A DNA stretch of 46,605 nt, from contig CADDZA010000005.1 in the NCBI GenBank assembly GCA_902812435.1, forward strand, positions 1 to 46,605. Direction: 5' to 3'. Shown piece by piece: positions 9,211 to 17,668 of the stretch (within the stretch, counting starts at the first letter, position 1; the number at the start of each line of letters is the position of its first letter). This DNA comes from Clostridia bacterium (GTDB lineage: Bacteria > Bacillota > DSM-12270 > Thermacetogeniales > Thermacetogeniaceae). A program made the translations under genes and the position numbers. The notes beneath the pieces were generated by a model that was not told the origin of the DNA, ran no database searches, and saw only the letters and a program-made list of their open reading frames with translations.

Positions 9211-9720
9211 TCAAAGGTCTTCCCGATCTTCGGACGGCCTGGCCTGCCCTGCAGGTCTGCCCGACCTTTGCGGCGGTGGCATGGAACCATCATTGACATA
9301 CACGACCTCGTTGCAATTCGGGCAGGTTACTTCAATGACATCTTCTTCATCGACGATATCCGCATCAAAGCAGATGATATCGTGACACTTGGGACACTCC
9401 ACTTCAACATACTCGATGTCGTCATCTCCTGAGCCGCATTCATAATCCGCCTCTTCCCTGATTGCATCCCTTTTATTTTCCGCATCGTTGCTTTCTTCCA
9501 GATCAAACTCATCCTCGTCACCGTAAAGGTCCTCATCAAGGCTCTCCAGGTAGTCTTCCAGGTCCTCCTGGCCGACCCGCAATTCCTCTACCTCGTCCAC
9601 CAGGTCCCCCAGGATATCGATGATCTGCTTGATAATCCTTGCCTCTTCCCTGCCCTCTTCAAATTTAAGGCCCTCTGTCAGGCCCTGAAGATAGGCAATC
9701 CTTTCCCGTAAATCTTCCAT
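9211..9720 (-). CDS. CD1247-like acidic zinc-ribbon protein
   Basis: 169 aa. The N-terminal helix MEDLRERIAYLQGLTEGL is the signature of the clostridial CD1247 N-terminal domain. A very acidic, helical middle (EDLEDYLESLDEDLYGDEDEF) follows, then a zinc ribbon formed by CPKC and CPNC (about 118-145) and a basic, Pro-rich tail. ATG 9720 is preceded by a perfect AGGAGGT; the upstream in-frame extension lacks a good ribosome site. Function unknown; the genes of this family commonly sit beside efp or spoIIIAA (inference from general clostridial gene order). Last gene before a strong terminator. Confidence 0.82.
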   Translation of the reverse strand: MEDLRERIAYLQGLTEGLKFEEGREEARIIKQIIDILGDLVDEVEELRVGQEDLEDYLESLDEDLYGDEDEFDLEESNDAENKRDAIREEADYECGSGDDDIEYVEVECPKCHDIICFDADIVDEEDVIEVTCPNCNEVVYVNDGSMPPPQRSGRPAGQARPSEDREDL

Positions 9721-9771
9721 TTTTTGACCTCCTAAAACCTTTTGGCCTATTATTCCCATTTAAAGCCAGAT

Positions 9772-10329
9772 CTAAACCCGCTCCAGATACTCTCCGGTGC
9801 GCGTATCCACCCTGATCACATCTCCGACTTCCACAAACAGGGGTACCTGTATTGCAAGTCCTGTTTCCAGGGTAGCAGACTTCGTTCCCCCTGTTGCCGT
9901 ATCGCCGCGCACTCCGGGATCTGCGGCAACCACCTCAAGCTCTACAAAATTGGGTAGTTCCACCCCGATCAGGTTCCCGCCGTAGGTGAGCAGGTAAATA
10001 TTCATATTTTCTTTCAAGTACTTCACGTTGTCCCCGAGTTGCTCGGTTGTAAGGCTTACCTGCTCGTAAGTCTCATTATCCATAAAGACATAGGAATCCC
10101 CTTCACGGTAAAGGTACTGCATTTCCTTTCTTTCCAGGTGCGCCCTCGGTAGCTTCTCCCCGGCCCGGAAGGTGCGCTCGATAACTGCGCCTGTTCTAAG
10201 ATTCTTCAGCTTTGAGCGCACAAATGCCGAACCTTTTCCCGGTTTGACATGCTGAAAGTCCACAACTGTGTAAACGTCCCCTTCAACCTCAATTGTTAAA
10301 CCTGTCCTGAAATCATTCGTTGAAATCAT
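9772..10329 (-). CDS. efp: Translation elongation factor P
   Basis: Relieves ribosome stalling at polyproline motifs. The 185 aa contain the three beta-barrel domains of EF-P. The domain I loop reads [10 protein letters not shown] with a Lys at the tip (about 32), the position that is modified in some bacteria. The C-terminal OB domain ends [17 protein letters not shown], the family signature. ATG 10329 follows AGGTAGGAAGAG. No lysyl-modifying EpmA/B genes are visible nearby. Confidence 0.96.
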   Translation of the reverse strand: MISTNDFRTGLTIEVEGDVYTVVDFQHVKPGKGSAFVRSKLKNLRTGAVIERTFRAGEKLPRAHLERKEMQYLYREGDSYVFMDNETYEQVSLTTEQLGDNVKYLKENMNIYLLTYGGNLIGVELPNFVELEVVAADPGVRGDTATGGTKSATLETGLAIQVPLFVEVGDVIRVDTRTGEYLERV

Positions 10330-10352
10330 CTCTTCCTACCTGGCTCATTTCA

Positions 10353-10377
10353 CCTGTTAGCAACTGTTAGCAACAGG
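10353..10377. repeat. Small tandem repeat/palindrome upstream of efp
   Basis: TGTTAGCAAC occurs twice in tandem (10355-10364, 10365-10374), flanked by CCTGTT (10353-10358) and AACAGG (10372-10377), which can pair. It lies in the 90-bp gap between the Xaa-Pro peptidase and efp. Its role is unknown; it may be a local slippage duplication. Confidence 0.6.
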
Positions 10378-10419
10378 CCAGGATTCGCTCCTTTCATCAA
10401 ATTATGTAAACCTTATGAA

Positions 10420-11493
10420 TTAAACAACAATGAGTTCTTTTTTTAAAGGCGTCAGGGTTTCACAGCCCTTGTCCGTAATCAGAACGGTATCCTCGATCCT
10501 TACACCCCCCCAACCGGGTATATAGATACCGGGCTCCACGGTGACCACCATGCCCGCTTCCAGCACCAGTTCTCCGCCGGGAGCAAGCCTTGGCTCCTCA
10601 TGAACTGCCAACCCAACCCCGTGGCCGAGGCTGTGCGAAAAATATTCACCGTAACCGGCTTTTTCTATAATCCGGCGCGCCGCCGCATCGGCCTCGCCGG
10701 TCGTTATTCCCGCCCGAATTAAATCCAGGGCGTTCTGCTGGGCGTCTTTTACCACTTCGTATACTTCCCGCTGCTTTGCATTAAAGTGACCGAGAGCAAC
10801 CGTCCTGGTAAGATCCGCGGCGTAACCACGGTAGGTCGCTCCCAGATCCAGCACGATCAGCTCGCCGATTCCGATCCGTTTCCCTGATGCGACGCCGTGG
10901 GGTAGTGCACCCCGCTGCCCGCTGGCCACGATCGTTTCGAAGGCAGGAAGCCCTGCGCCTTGGGAACGCATGAAAAATTCCATGACACCCGCGGCTTCCT
11001 GTTCCGTCATGCCTTCCCGCAATTCCCCCAGGAGATGACGGAAAGCCGCACAGGTGATGATTCCGGCCTCCCTGATCATTGCAATCTCTTCCGCATCCTT
11101 CACCATCCGCATCTTTTCCACCAGGCCGCTCACCGGTCGCAGCCGGATCTGGGGAAGATGTTCCTGAATCTGCTTAACCTGCCGGTAGGTCAGATAATTC
11201 TCTTCAAAACCCAGCTCAGCGGGCTGTCCCCCATAAACCTCCGACAATGCTTCCAGGAATGTTTTCCTGACGAGTTTCAGATCCCAGTCCGGGGCTTCCA
11301 CATGCGCCTGTTCCACGAACCTCCCGTCTGTGAATAAACAGGCCGTGTCAGGGGTGACAAGAAGGGTACCTTCACCGGTAAAACCGCTTATATACCTTCG
11401 ATTTTCCGGCTGCATCACCAGCAGTGCTTCCAGACCCTGAGCCGCCAAAATACTGCGCAGTTCGGCCAATCTTCGGGAGTAAATTTCCGTCAT
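10420..11493 (-). CDS. Xaa-Pro aminopeptidase family metallopeptidase (M24)
   Basis: Cytoplasmic proline-specific peptidase of 357 aa. The N-terminal creatinase-like domain (about 1-125; FTGEGTLLVTPDTACLFTDGRF) precedes a pita-bread catalytic domain with dinuclear metal ligands in LDLGATYRGYAADLTRT, HSLGHGVGLAVHE, TVEPGIYIPGWGGVRIEDT. Its ATG overlaps the aroQ stop by 4 nt (ATGA), so translation is coupled. Bacillus YqhT occupies the same position next to efp (known order). PepP or PepQ subtype not resolved. Confidence 0.92.
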   Translation of the reverse strand: MTEIYSRRLAELRSILAAQGLEALLVMQPENRRYISGFTGEGTLLVTPDTACLFTDGRFVEQAHVEAPDWDLKLVRKTFLEALSEVYGGQPAELGFEENYLTYRQVKQIQEHLPQIRLRPVSGLVEKMRMVKDAEEIAMIREAGIITCAAFRHLLGELREGMTEQEAAGVMEFFMRSQGAGLPAFETIVASGQRGALPHGVASGKRIGIGELIVLDLGATYRGYAADLTRTVALGHFNAKQREVYEVVKDAQQNALDLIRAGITTGEADAAARRIIEKAGYGEYFSHSLGHGVGLAVHEEPRLAPGGELVLEAGMVVTVEPGIYIPGWGGVRIEDTVLITDKGCETLTPLKKELIVV

Positions 11494-11945
11494 CTCAGGC
11501 TACCTTCTTTTTGCGAGATGATCTGGCAGGCTGCGGTAAGGGCGAGGCTGTAGCCGAGCGGGCCGAAACCCGCTATCTGGCCGACGGCAGCGGGTGCCGT
11601 CACTGACTTCTTCCGCCAGTCTTCCCGGGCATAGATATTGCTCAAATGCACCTCGATCACCGGGATGTTAACGGCTCTGAGGGCATCGTATAGAGCATAG
11701 CTGTAGTGGGTCAACGCCCCCGGATTGATAATGATAGCATCAAAGCGTCCCCTGGCAGCGTGTATCTGATCGATCAGATCTCCCTCATGATTTGACTGGT
11801 AAAATTCTACATCCACTCCTGCAGCCTCTCCCTGCCTGGTTAAAGCGCGATTGATCTCTGCAAGGGTGACTTTCCCGTAGATCTCCTCCTCACGCTCCCC
11901 AAGCAGGTTAAGGTTGGGACCGTTGACAACCAGTATGCGCGCCAC
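11490..11945 (-). CDS. aroQ: 3-dehydroquinate dehydratase, type II
   Basis: Converts 3-dehydroquinate to 3-dehydroshikimate (shikimate pathway step 3). The 151 aa, normal for the dodecameric type II enzyme, show the N-terminal VNGPNLNLLGEREEEIYG with catalytic Arg/Tyr, the QSNHEGDLIDQIHAA segment, NPGALTHYSYALYDAL and EVHLSNIYAREDWR. Lies apart from the other aro genes (28.8-32.5 kb), with the T4P genes between. The step-3 enzyme is not present in that aro cluster, so the two groups complement each other. Confidence 0.96.
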   Translation of the reverse strand: MARILVVNGPNLNLLGEREEEIYGKVTLAEINRALTRQGEAAGVDVEFYQSNHEGDLIDQIHAARGRFDAIIINPGALTHYSYALYDALRAVNIPVIEVHLSNIYAREDWRKKSVTAPAAVGQIAGFGPLGYSLALTAACQIISQKEGSLR

Positions 11946-11968
11946 TTGAAACCTCCAGAAATTCGGTG

Positions 11969-13324
11969 TTATTGACCGCTCACCGTCAATCCGGCAACGC
12001 GGATAGTAGGTGCTCCGGTGCCGATGAAAAAGCGAAGGTCATTTCCTATTAAATCAATGTTCTCCAGCAATTCCAGGATATTACCAGCTATTACCATTCC
12101 CCGTACCGGTGTAGTTAATTCGCCGCGTTCTATCCAGATTCCTGCCGCACCCACCGAAAAATCGCCGGATACGGGATTGGCGGTATGCATCCCCATCACT
12201 TCCGTGAGATAGAGGCCGCTTTCTGTGTTTTTGATAATATCCTGCGGGTCCTTTTCGCCGGGGGCGAGGTAAAAATTCGTGGTTCCCACTTCCGGAGGCG
12301 ATTTATAAGAGCTTCGGGCGGCATTTCCCGTGGAGGAAACCCCATCCCTGGCCCCCGTATATGAGTTGTGAAGAAAGCCCTGCAATCTTCCCTTCATGAT
12401 GAGGGATGTGCGCTGACTGGGAACTCCCTCTCCGTCGAAGGGAGAACTCATTAAACCCTTTGGAATAGTGCCGTCGTCGATGACGGTTACCCCCTCAGCC
12501 GCAACCTTCTGCCCAACCTTTCCCGCAAAGAGGGAGCGGCCTTTCTGAACAGCATCGGCCGAAAGGGCGGAAGCAATCAGCCCGAGAAAATTCGTGACCA
12601 CATAAGGGTCAAACACAACGGCCGTGCGCCTGGTCTCCAAACGACGCGCCCCGAGCATCCGGACCGCCTTATAGGCCGCCTCCCGCCCGACGGCCTCCGG
12701 ATCGAGCTCGTCGAACTTACGGGTAAAATACAGTCCAAACCCGGTCTGCTGATCACCATCATCCCCGGCCACCAGTGATGCATAACCGCCGCATAGCGAG
12801 CCCCGGTACGAAGCCAGTATCCCGAGAGAATTGGCGATAGTTACCTGGTAATGTGCCTCCTGGTAGCCGGCCTGCTCCGTAATCCGGACCCGGTTATCGT
12901 AGCCGCGCCCGCTCTTCTCTATTTCCTGTGCCAGCCTGATTTTCTCTTCCAGGGGTATCTCCTGTAGCCGGTGATCCTCCAGCTCCATCTCAGGATAGAC
13001 TTCAGGAGGTGCGGGGAGCACATTGTTCAGATCGGGGCTTCCAATCCGGGCGTTGGCAAGGGCTGCCCGGACGGTTTCTCTTATCGAATCCCGGCGCAGA
13101 TCGGAGGTGTAGGCAAAACCCAGACGCCCTTCCTTTATCAGCCGGATGCCGATGCCACTTTCCCGGGCGACTTTTAGGTTTTCCACTTCCTCGTTCCTGA
13201 CCTCTATCACAAGCTCATGGTTTTGGGCAAAAAAGGCGTCCGCCAGATCGGCACCGTACCGCTTCGCATCTTCGACGGCGGCAGCCACCAGATCGCGCTC
13301 GTTCAGTTTTTCAACTTCGATCAT
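11969..13324 (-). CDS. pmbA: TldE/PmbA-type subunit of the TldD/TldE protease
   Basis: Non-catalytic partner of the heterodimeric TldD/TldE metalloprotease. The 451 aa align in layout with TldD but lack an HExxxH motif. Family motifs: GIGIRLIKEGRLGFAYTSD near residue 60, DPYVVTNFLGLIASALSADA in the middle, PFDGEGVPSQRT, and TNFYLAPGEKDPQDII. Its ATG overlaps the end of tldD by 4 nt. In other bacteria the complex trims modified peptides such as microcins; no such precursor is recognised here. Confidence 0.9.
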   Translation of the reverse strand: MIEVEKLNERDLVAAAVEDAKRYGADLADAFFAQNHELVIEVRNEEVENLKVARESGIGIRLIKEGRLGFAYTSDLRRDSIRETVRAALANARIGSPDLNNVLPAPPEVYPEMELEDHRLQEIPLEEKIRLAQEIEKSGRGYDNRVRITEQAGYQEAHYQVTIANSLGILASYRGSLCGGYASLVAGDDGDQQTGFGLYFTRKFDELDPEAVGREAAYKAVRMLGARRLETRRTAVVFDPYVVTNFLGLIASALSADAVQKGRSLFAGKVGQKVAAEGVTVIDDGTIPKGLMSSPFDGEGVPSQRTSLIMKGRLQGFLHNSYTGARDGVSSTGNAARSSYKSPPEVGTTNFYLAPGEKDPQDIIKNTESGLYLTEVMGMHTANPVSGDFSVGAAGIWIERGELTTPVRGMVIAGNILELLENIDLIGNDLRFFIGTGAPTIRVAGLTVSGQ

Positions 13325-14721
13325 TGGTAATCACCTTCTTCTTCGAGAATACCGCCCACGATCAGTTCCGGAATCCGGATGGTCGGCTGGGCGTCGGAAA
13401 CGGCTACCCCCTGCCCGTCTTTGCCGCAGATTCCTATGGAAAATCCAAAATCTCTTCCTATCATATCGATCTGCTTCAGTACTTCCGGCCCGTTTCCCGT
13501 CAGAGTGGCGCCCCGCACAGGAACGGTCGCTTCACCATCCTGGATCAAATAACCTTCCGTAACCTCAAAAACAAAGTCCCCGTTGGTGGTATTCACCTGA
13601 CCACCCCCCATGCGGCGGACGAGCAGGCCGGCCCTGGTTTCCCTGATGATCTCGTCAGGTGAGGCATCCCCCGGGGCAAGGTAGGTATTGGTCATCCTGG
13701 GAATCGGCCTGTGCTGGAAGGATTCCCGCCGGCCGTTCCCCGTCAAACCGGCCCCATCCCTGGACGCGGTAATGCGATCGTGCATATAGCCGCGCAGGAT
13801 CCCGCCTTCAATCAGGACCGTCCGCTGCGCCGGGCTCCCCTCATCATCGAAGCGAAGCGTTCCAAATTTCCCCTGCAGGGTTCCGTCATCCACCACTGTC
13901 ACAAGCTCCGAGGCCACCTGTTCCCCCTGCCTGTTGGCGTAAACCGAGAGGCCTTTTTGGACGAGGTCCGCTTCCAGGCCGTGGCCGCAGGCTTCGTGGA
14001 TCATGGTGCCCCCTGCCTCTCCTGCCAGGACCACAGGCATGCGTCCGGCGGGAGCACGCCTGGCGTTGAGCATCAGAAGCGCCCTCCTGGCCGCCCGGCG
14101 CCCCAGGTCCACAGGTTTCTCCTCATCAAAGAGCTCCAGCCCCTGGGTCCCTCCGGCCGATTCATATCCCGTCTGGATTACCTGGCCCTCCGCAGCCACG
14201 GCATTGACCGAAAGACGGCTCCGAATTCGCTCGTCTTCAACATATACCCCATCCGTATTGGCTATCGTTACCCTCTGTGTCACATCCCCGTAACCTACCG
14301 TTACCTGGCGTACCAGTTTCTCGTCAACGCTCCTGGCCGCCTCTTCCGCGGCCTTTACAAGCTTTGCCTTTTCTTCGATGCCTTCCTCGTCCGGACGCCG
14401 TTTCACCGGTAGTTTGACGGGGGATTCCCTGCGTTCGAGGGCAATGGTTGCAACCGGGTTCTCCCTGGCAGCTTTAGCCACACGCTCCGCCAGCTTGAGC
14501 AGTTCCTGTTTGTTTAGAGCATTGGTGTAGCCGTAGGCGGTATTCTCGCCCCGGATTACCCTGATACCGGCGCCCTGTTCATGCCCGGTGATGACACGCT
14601 CGATTTTCCTGTCCTCACAGCCGATTTTTGTGCTCTTTTTGTCTTCAATAAAAATTTCCGCAAAATCGCCGCCCCTCAGGGCAACCTGCAAAACCTCTTC
14701 AAGATCCGCCTTTGAAAGCAT
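13321..14721 (-). CDS. tldD: TldD metalloprotease catalytic subunit
   Basis: Zinc metalloprotease subunit of 466 aa. The catalytic motif HEACGH appears in TMIHEACGHGLEADL (about 240), with a downstream Cys region SIGICGKDGQGV and the conserved RFDDEGSPAQRT and MTNTYLAPGDASPDEII segments. First gene of the group reading towards efp and preceded by a clear sigma-A-type promoter (14760-14788). Likely co-transcribed with pmbA and perhaps aroQ-pepQ-efp, since gaps are small (24 bp between pmbA and aroQ). Confidence 0.93.
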   Translation of the reverse strand: MLSKADLEEVLQVALRGGDFAEIFIEDKKSTKIGCEDRKIERVITGHEQGAGIRVIRGENTAYGYTNALNKQELLKLAERVAKAARENPVATIALERRESPVKLPVKRRPDEEGIEEKAKLVKAAEEAARSVDEKLVRQVTVGYGDVTQRVTIANTDGVYVEDERIRSRLSVNAVAAEGQVIQTGYESAGGTQGLELFDEEKPVDLGRRAARRALLMLNARRAPAGRMPVVLAGEAGGTMIHEACGHGLEADLVQKGLSVYANRQGEQVASELVTVVDDGTLQGKFGTLRFDDEGSPAQRTVLIEGGILRGYMHDRITASRDGAGLTGNGRRESFQHRPIPRMTNTYLAPGDASPDEIIRETRAGLLVRRMGGGQVNTTNGDFVFEVTEGYLIQDGEATVPVRGATLTGNGPEVLKQIDMIGRDFGFSIGICGKDGQGVAVSDAQPTIRIPELIVGGILEEEGDYQ

Positions 14722-14759
14722 CCTGCTCCCTCACTTAAACTGGTATAATTTACTTTATC

Positions 14760-14788
14760 ATCATACTCCCGCCAGTTTTTATTGTCTA
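14760..14788 (-). promoter_or_regulatory. Sigma-A-type promoter for tldD-pmbA
   Basis: On the minus strand TAGACA (14783-14788) and TATGAT (14760-14765) are separated by exactly 17 nt, with the -10 about 38 nt before the tldD ATG. It lies between the terminator-like hairpin of the pilus genes and tldD. Confidence 0.65.
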
Positions 14789-14817
14789 CTTTTTCCGCTC
14801 CCCCTATACAAAATAAG

Positions 14818-14844
14818 ACCCGGAGCGCTCCCCCTGCCCCGGGT
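14818..14844 (-). terminator. Probable terminator after the pseudopilin gene
   Basis: ACCCGG (14818-14823) pairs with CCGGGT (14839-14844); on the minus strand the hairpin is followed by CTTATTTTG, a weak T-tract. It begins 12 nt after the pseudopilin stop and would end the pilM-pilD transcript. Confidence 0.5.
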
Positions 14845-14856
14845 TGACACATTATA

Positions 14857-15384
14857 TTACGGGGAAATCTCCCAGCTCTCAGGAGGTTTGTCGCTGCTCC
14901 GCACCCTTCCGGTTATCGAGGCCACAACCACATATTTAAACCTCGCCGTTCCCTTATCACGCAATGTAATCGTGCCACCTCGCGGCCAGGGCAGTCCCTT
15001 TGCCGATATAAGAAGCTTATTACCATCGAAATTGGTATTTTCTATGGCCACAGTATCCGGAAGGCGAACAACGGCAATTGTAACGGCTTCCGGAGAAGCC
15101 GTTTTTCTAATATAGTAGGTTCCGTTTGATCTATTAAACAGGATAAAATACTTATCACACTGCTCGCTGAGGGCGCGCTGCTGCACTTCCCGGGTGTCTT
15201 CGACAAGGCGGTCTGCGGCCATTCGCAGATTTATACCCGCCATGAACCGCTTCAACCCCGGCACAACTCCCACCAGAAAGATGCCTGCGATCAGCAGTGT
15301 GATGGTTGTTTCCAGCAATGTATACCCGTTAGAGCAAAGCCTTGTTCTTCTCCTGTTGTCCGGTCCGGGCATGTACCGTATCAC
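14857..15384 (-). CDS. Type IV pilin-like GspH/FimT pseudopilin
   Basis: 175 aa. A basic leader (DNRRRTRLCSNG) is followed by the class III signal YTLLETTITLLIAGIFLVG, with the PilD cut expected after Gly and Glu at +5. The C-terminal part has GspH-like beta-strand content (RFKYVVVASITGRVR). It overlaps pilD by 4 nt, so it is coupled to its processing peptidase. Probably a minor pilin of the T4P or a related competence-type pseudopilus. Confidence 0.8.
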   Translation of the reverse strand: MIRYMPGPDNRRRTRLCSNGYTLLETTITLLIAGIFLVGVVPGLKRFMAGINLRMAADRLVEDTREVQQRALSEQCDKYFILFNRSNGTYYIRKTASPEAVTIAVVRLPDTVAIENTNFDGNKLLISAKGLPWPRGGTITLRDKGTARFKYVVVASITGRVRSSDKPPESWEISP

Positions 15385-16151
15385 CCTGAAAAGAAACGAA
15401 AATACCGGCCTATGATCCCATTACCCCACAGCAAAGCGATGATGGAACCAAGGGCGATAAACGGTCCGAAGGGGATTGGATCTTTTCTACCTTTAATGCG
15501 AAAAGCCAGCAGCACAACCGCTAGTAACCCCCCCAGGCAAATACCGATAAACAATCCGAGCGGAGCAAGCGGCCACCCCAGGAAGAGACCGGTGACAAAT
15601 GTAAGCTTGATATCCCCGCCGCCCATTCCTCCCCCGCTCAGCACTGCTACCAGAAACAAAAATCCGCCGGTTACTGCGGCGCCAACCAGAGCGGAAATAG
15701 CTCCCACATCCCCGGTTGCCGCCCCCAGGACAATGCCGCCCAGTAAAGCTGTTATTACAAGGGAATCCGGAATGAGGTAGTGCTGCAAGTCGATAAAAGT
15801 GGCCGCTATCAAAACAGCACTCAAAAAAAGGTACTTGGCAAGAGCTGCCTTAACCCCGAAGCGCCAAAACAACACCAAAAAAAGAAGCCCTGTCAGCAAC
15901 TCCACGCCGGGATAGAGCCAGGATATCCGGGCACCGCAGGTGCGGCACCTTCCCCGGAGCAGAATAAAGCTTACCACCGGCATCAGATCGTACCAGGCCA
16001 GCACATGACCACACGCGGGACAGCGGGATCTCCCCCACAGGAGAGATTCCCCACGGGGGAGCCGGTAGATCACTACATTTAAAAAGCTTCCGATGCACAG
16101 CCCAAAAAGTGTGATGATAATCGAATTAAGAACAAAAGCCTCTTTTTCCAA
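15381..16151 (-). CDS. pilD: Prepilin peptidase / N-methyltransferase
   Basis: Membrane aspartic peptidase that removes prepilin leaders and methylates the new N-terminus. The 256 aa show the N-terminal GSFLNVVIYRLPRGES, the zinc-binding CPAC...CRTC pair of the methylase domain (about 44-72), the two catalytic-Asp segments FIDLQHYLIPD and GGGDIKL, and about eight TM helices. Both domains are intact. Substrates nearby: products of 14857, 20457, 20966 and 23065. Confidence 0.95.
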   Translation of the reverse strand: MEKEAFVLNSIIITLFGLCIGSFLNVVIYRLPRGESLLWGRSRCPACGHVLAWYDLMPVVSFILLRGRCRTCGARISWLYPGVELLTGLLFLVLFWRFGVKAALAKYLFLSAVLIAATFIDLQHYLIPDSLVITALLGGIVLGAATGDVGAISALVGAAVTGGFLFLVAVLSGGGMGGGDIKLTFVTGLFLGWPLAPLGLFIGICLGGLLAVVLLAFRIKGRKDPIPFGPFIALGSIIALLWGNGIIGRYFRFFSG

Positions 16152-16189
16152 TTCAGTACCTCTCGTCGCTATTGCAGCGGTTGTCTAAG

Positions 16190-17011
16190 CTACTTCTGTT
16201 CCGGCTGAGTCGCGGACGGATTTGCCGGAGGTACCGGTAAACCGCCCTGCACCTGCCCCTGCCCGCTTACAGGAGCCGCAGACTGCGGCGGCGGTGGCAG
16301 CTTCAGGTGCCCGGACAGCTCGGGAATGGGAGAGACGGCGCCCGCCGGTTTAAATGCGTTCCCTCTCCCCCGCAGCCATCCGGCCAACTGCTCCAACTGC
16401 AGTCTTGCCTCCGGAGTTTTCGCGGAATAAATGACAAGCCCGATCTCCGCTTTTACGTTTCCACCGGCAGTTTCCCCCGCCATAGAGTAAGACTGCGAAG
16501 ACGCAGCCGGAGACTGGGAAGCCTCTATGGCTTCGACCTTCAAACTCCTGACTTCGGTTAAGTTCGTCAAAGCCTGGTTTTCCAGGTTGTTTATAAAGGC
16601 AAGCAGATCAAGGTAGTTGCCCCGGACGATCACCTTGAGGGGTATTTCCAGGGAATGTTTGTTGGTTATGATATCACCGGGTTCAACACCGGTAATATCA
16701 ATATTTCCTGCAGCCGATCTCAAACCCAATAGAATAATGTCGGCACCGTCCCGCATCTCGGTTTTAAAGGGTTCCCCAACCTTCTCCATTTCCTGCTGCG
16801 CCGCCCGGAGTCTGGTCATTTCCGTTTTTAAGGCAGCAGCGGTCGACCGGGCCCTGGCCAGCTTCGCCTCCTCTGTCGCCAGCTCACTCTTCACCCGTGC
16901 GTAAGCCTTAAACTGCGGAGACAAGATAAAGGAGTAAACTGCATAAATCCAGACGGCCACCAGCAGGGCGACCAGCAAGAACCTGTCCCTGGAACTCAGC
17001 TTTTCCCACAT
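16190..17011 (-). CDS. pilO: Type IV pilus inner-membrane protein PilO
   Basis: 273 aa: short cytoplasmic start, one TM helix (FLLVALLVAVWIYAVYSFIL), a coiled coil (YARVKSELATEEAKLARA...), then a ferredoxin-like domain (LEIPLKVIVRGNYLDLLAFINNLE is the PilO signature) and a low-complexity Pro/Gln-rich C-terminus not typical of the family. Directly abuts pilN. With PilM/PilN it makes the alignment complex; the usual PilP and secretin PilQ are absent, as expected without an outer membrane. Confidence 0.85.
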   Translation of the reverse strand: MWEKLSSRDRFLLVALLVAVWIYAVYSFILSPQFKAYARVKSELATEEAKLARARSTAAALKTEMTRLRAAQQEMEKVGEPFKTEMRDGADIILLGLRSAAGNIDITGVEPGDIITNKHSLEIPLKVIVRGNYLDLLAFINNLENQALTNLTEVRSLKVEAIEASQSPAASSQSYSMAGETAGGNVKAEIGLVIYSAKTPEARLQLEQLAGWLRGRGNAFKPAGAVSPIPELSGHLKLPPPPQSAAPVSGQGQVQGGLPVPPANPSATQPEQK

Positions 17012-17668
17012 TCAGTTCACACCTTTGAGGAATGCAGTTATTTCAAACTGAATACCGTCGGTCCCTTCACCGACCTTGTCCAGCCTGACATCCTGAAAAC
17101 AAGGCAGACGGGTGAGGCCGTTGATAAAGACTCCGATTGATGCCACGGTGCGGGAACTCCCTTTGAAGATTACCACGTTCGGGTGAGGCACCGCTTCCGG
17201 TTGCTTGGCACCGCTGCTGTTTTCGGAAACCTGCTTTTGAGCCGAAGCTCCACTTTGCGAACCCTGCCCCGACGTTTTCTGTTCCGGCTGCTTATAGGTA
17301 ATCTCAAGACCTACCAGCCATAAATCCACGGGCATGATCCGGTTGATATCCACCAGCAGCTCCGACCACTGCTTTTGGCTTTTTAAAATCAGATTGTATT
17401 CATCGATTGTCTGCTCAAGCTCGACCCTCTCAGCCCTCATTTTCTCCACCCGGGCTGCCACCGGGTTTATGGCTGTCAGCTCCACCTTTGTTGCGGACAG
17501 TTCATTTTTCACATTGTAAAAACTGATGATAAAGACACCGTAACTCCCGAGGATTACGGCAATAAGAAGGGTAACGCCGGTGATGATTAGCAGACGGCGC
17601 ACATCCACGATTTCCTCACGCTGCAGTTTTGGAGGCAGCAGGTTGACTTTGTAATTGAGTTCAGGCAT
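17012..17668 (-). CDS. pilN: Type IV pilus assembly protein PilN
   Basis: 218 aa. The N-terminal KVNLLPPKLQ is the short motif by which PilN binds the groove of PilM. One TM helix (LLIITGVTLLIAVILGSYGVFII), a coiled coil (ELEQTIDEYNLILKSQKQ) and a ferredoxin-like C-terminal domain follow (VVIFKGSSRTVASIGVFINGL). A Gln/Ser/Lys-rich insertion (about 135-165) is unusual. No spacer to pilM or pilO, indicating one operon. Confidence 0.88.
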   Translation of the reverse strand: MPELNYKVNLLPPKLQREEIVDVRRLLIITGVTLLIAVILGSYGVFIISFYNVKNELSATKVELTAINPVAARVEKMRAERVELEQTIDEYNLILKSQKQWSELLVDINRIMPVDLWLVGLEITYKQPEQKTSGQGSQSGASAQKQVSENSSGAKQPEAVPHPNVVIFKGSSRTVASIGVFINGLTRLPCFQDVRLDKVGEGTDGIQFEITAFLKGVN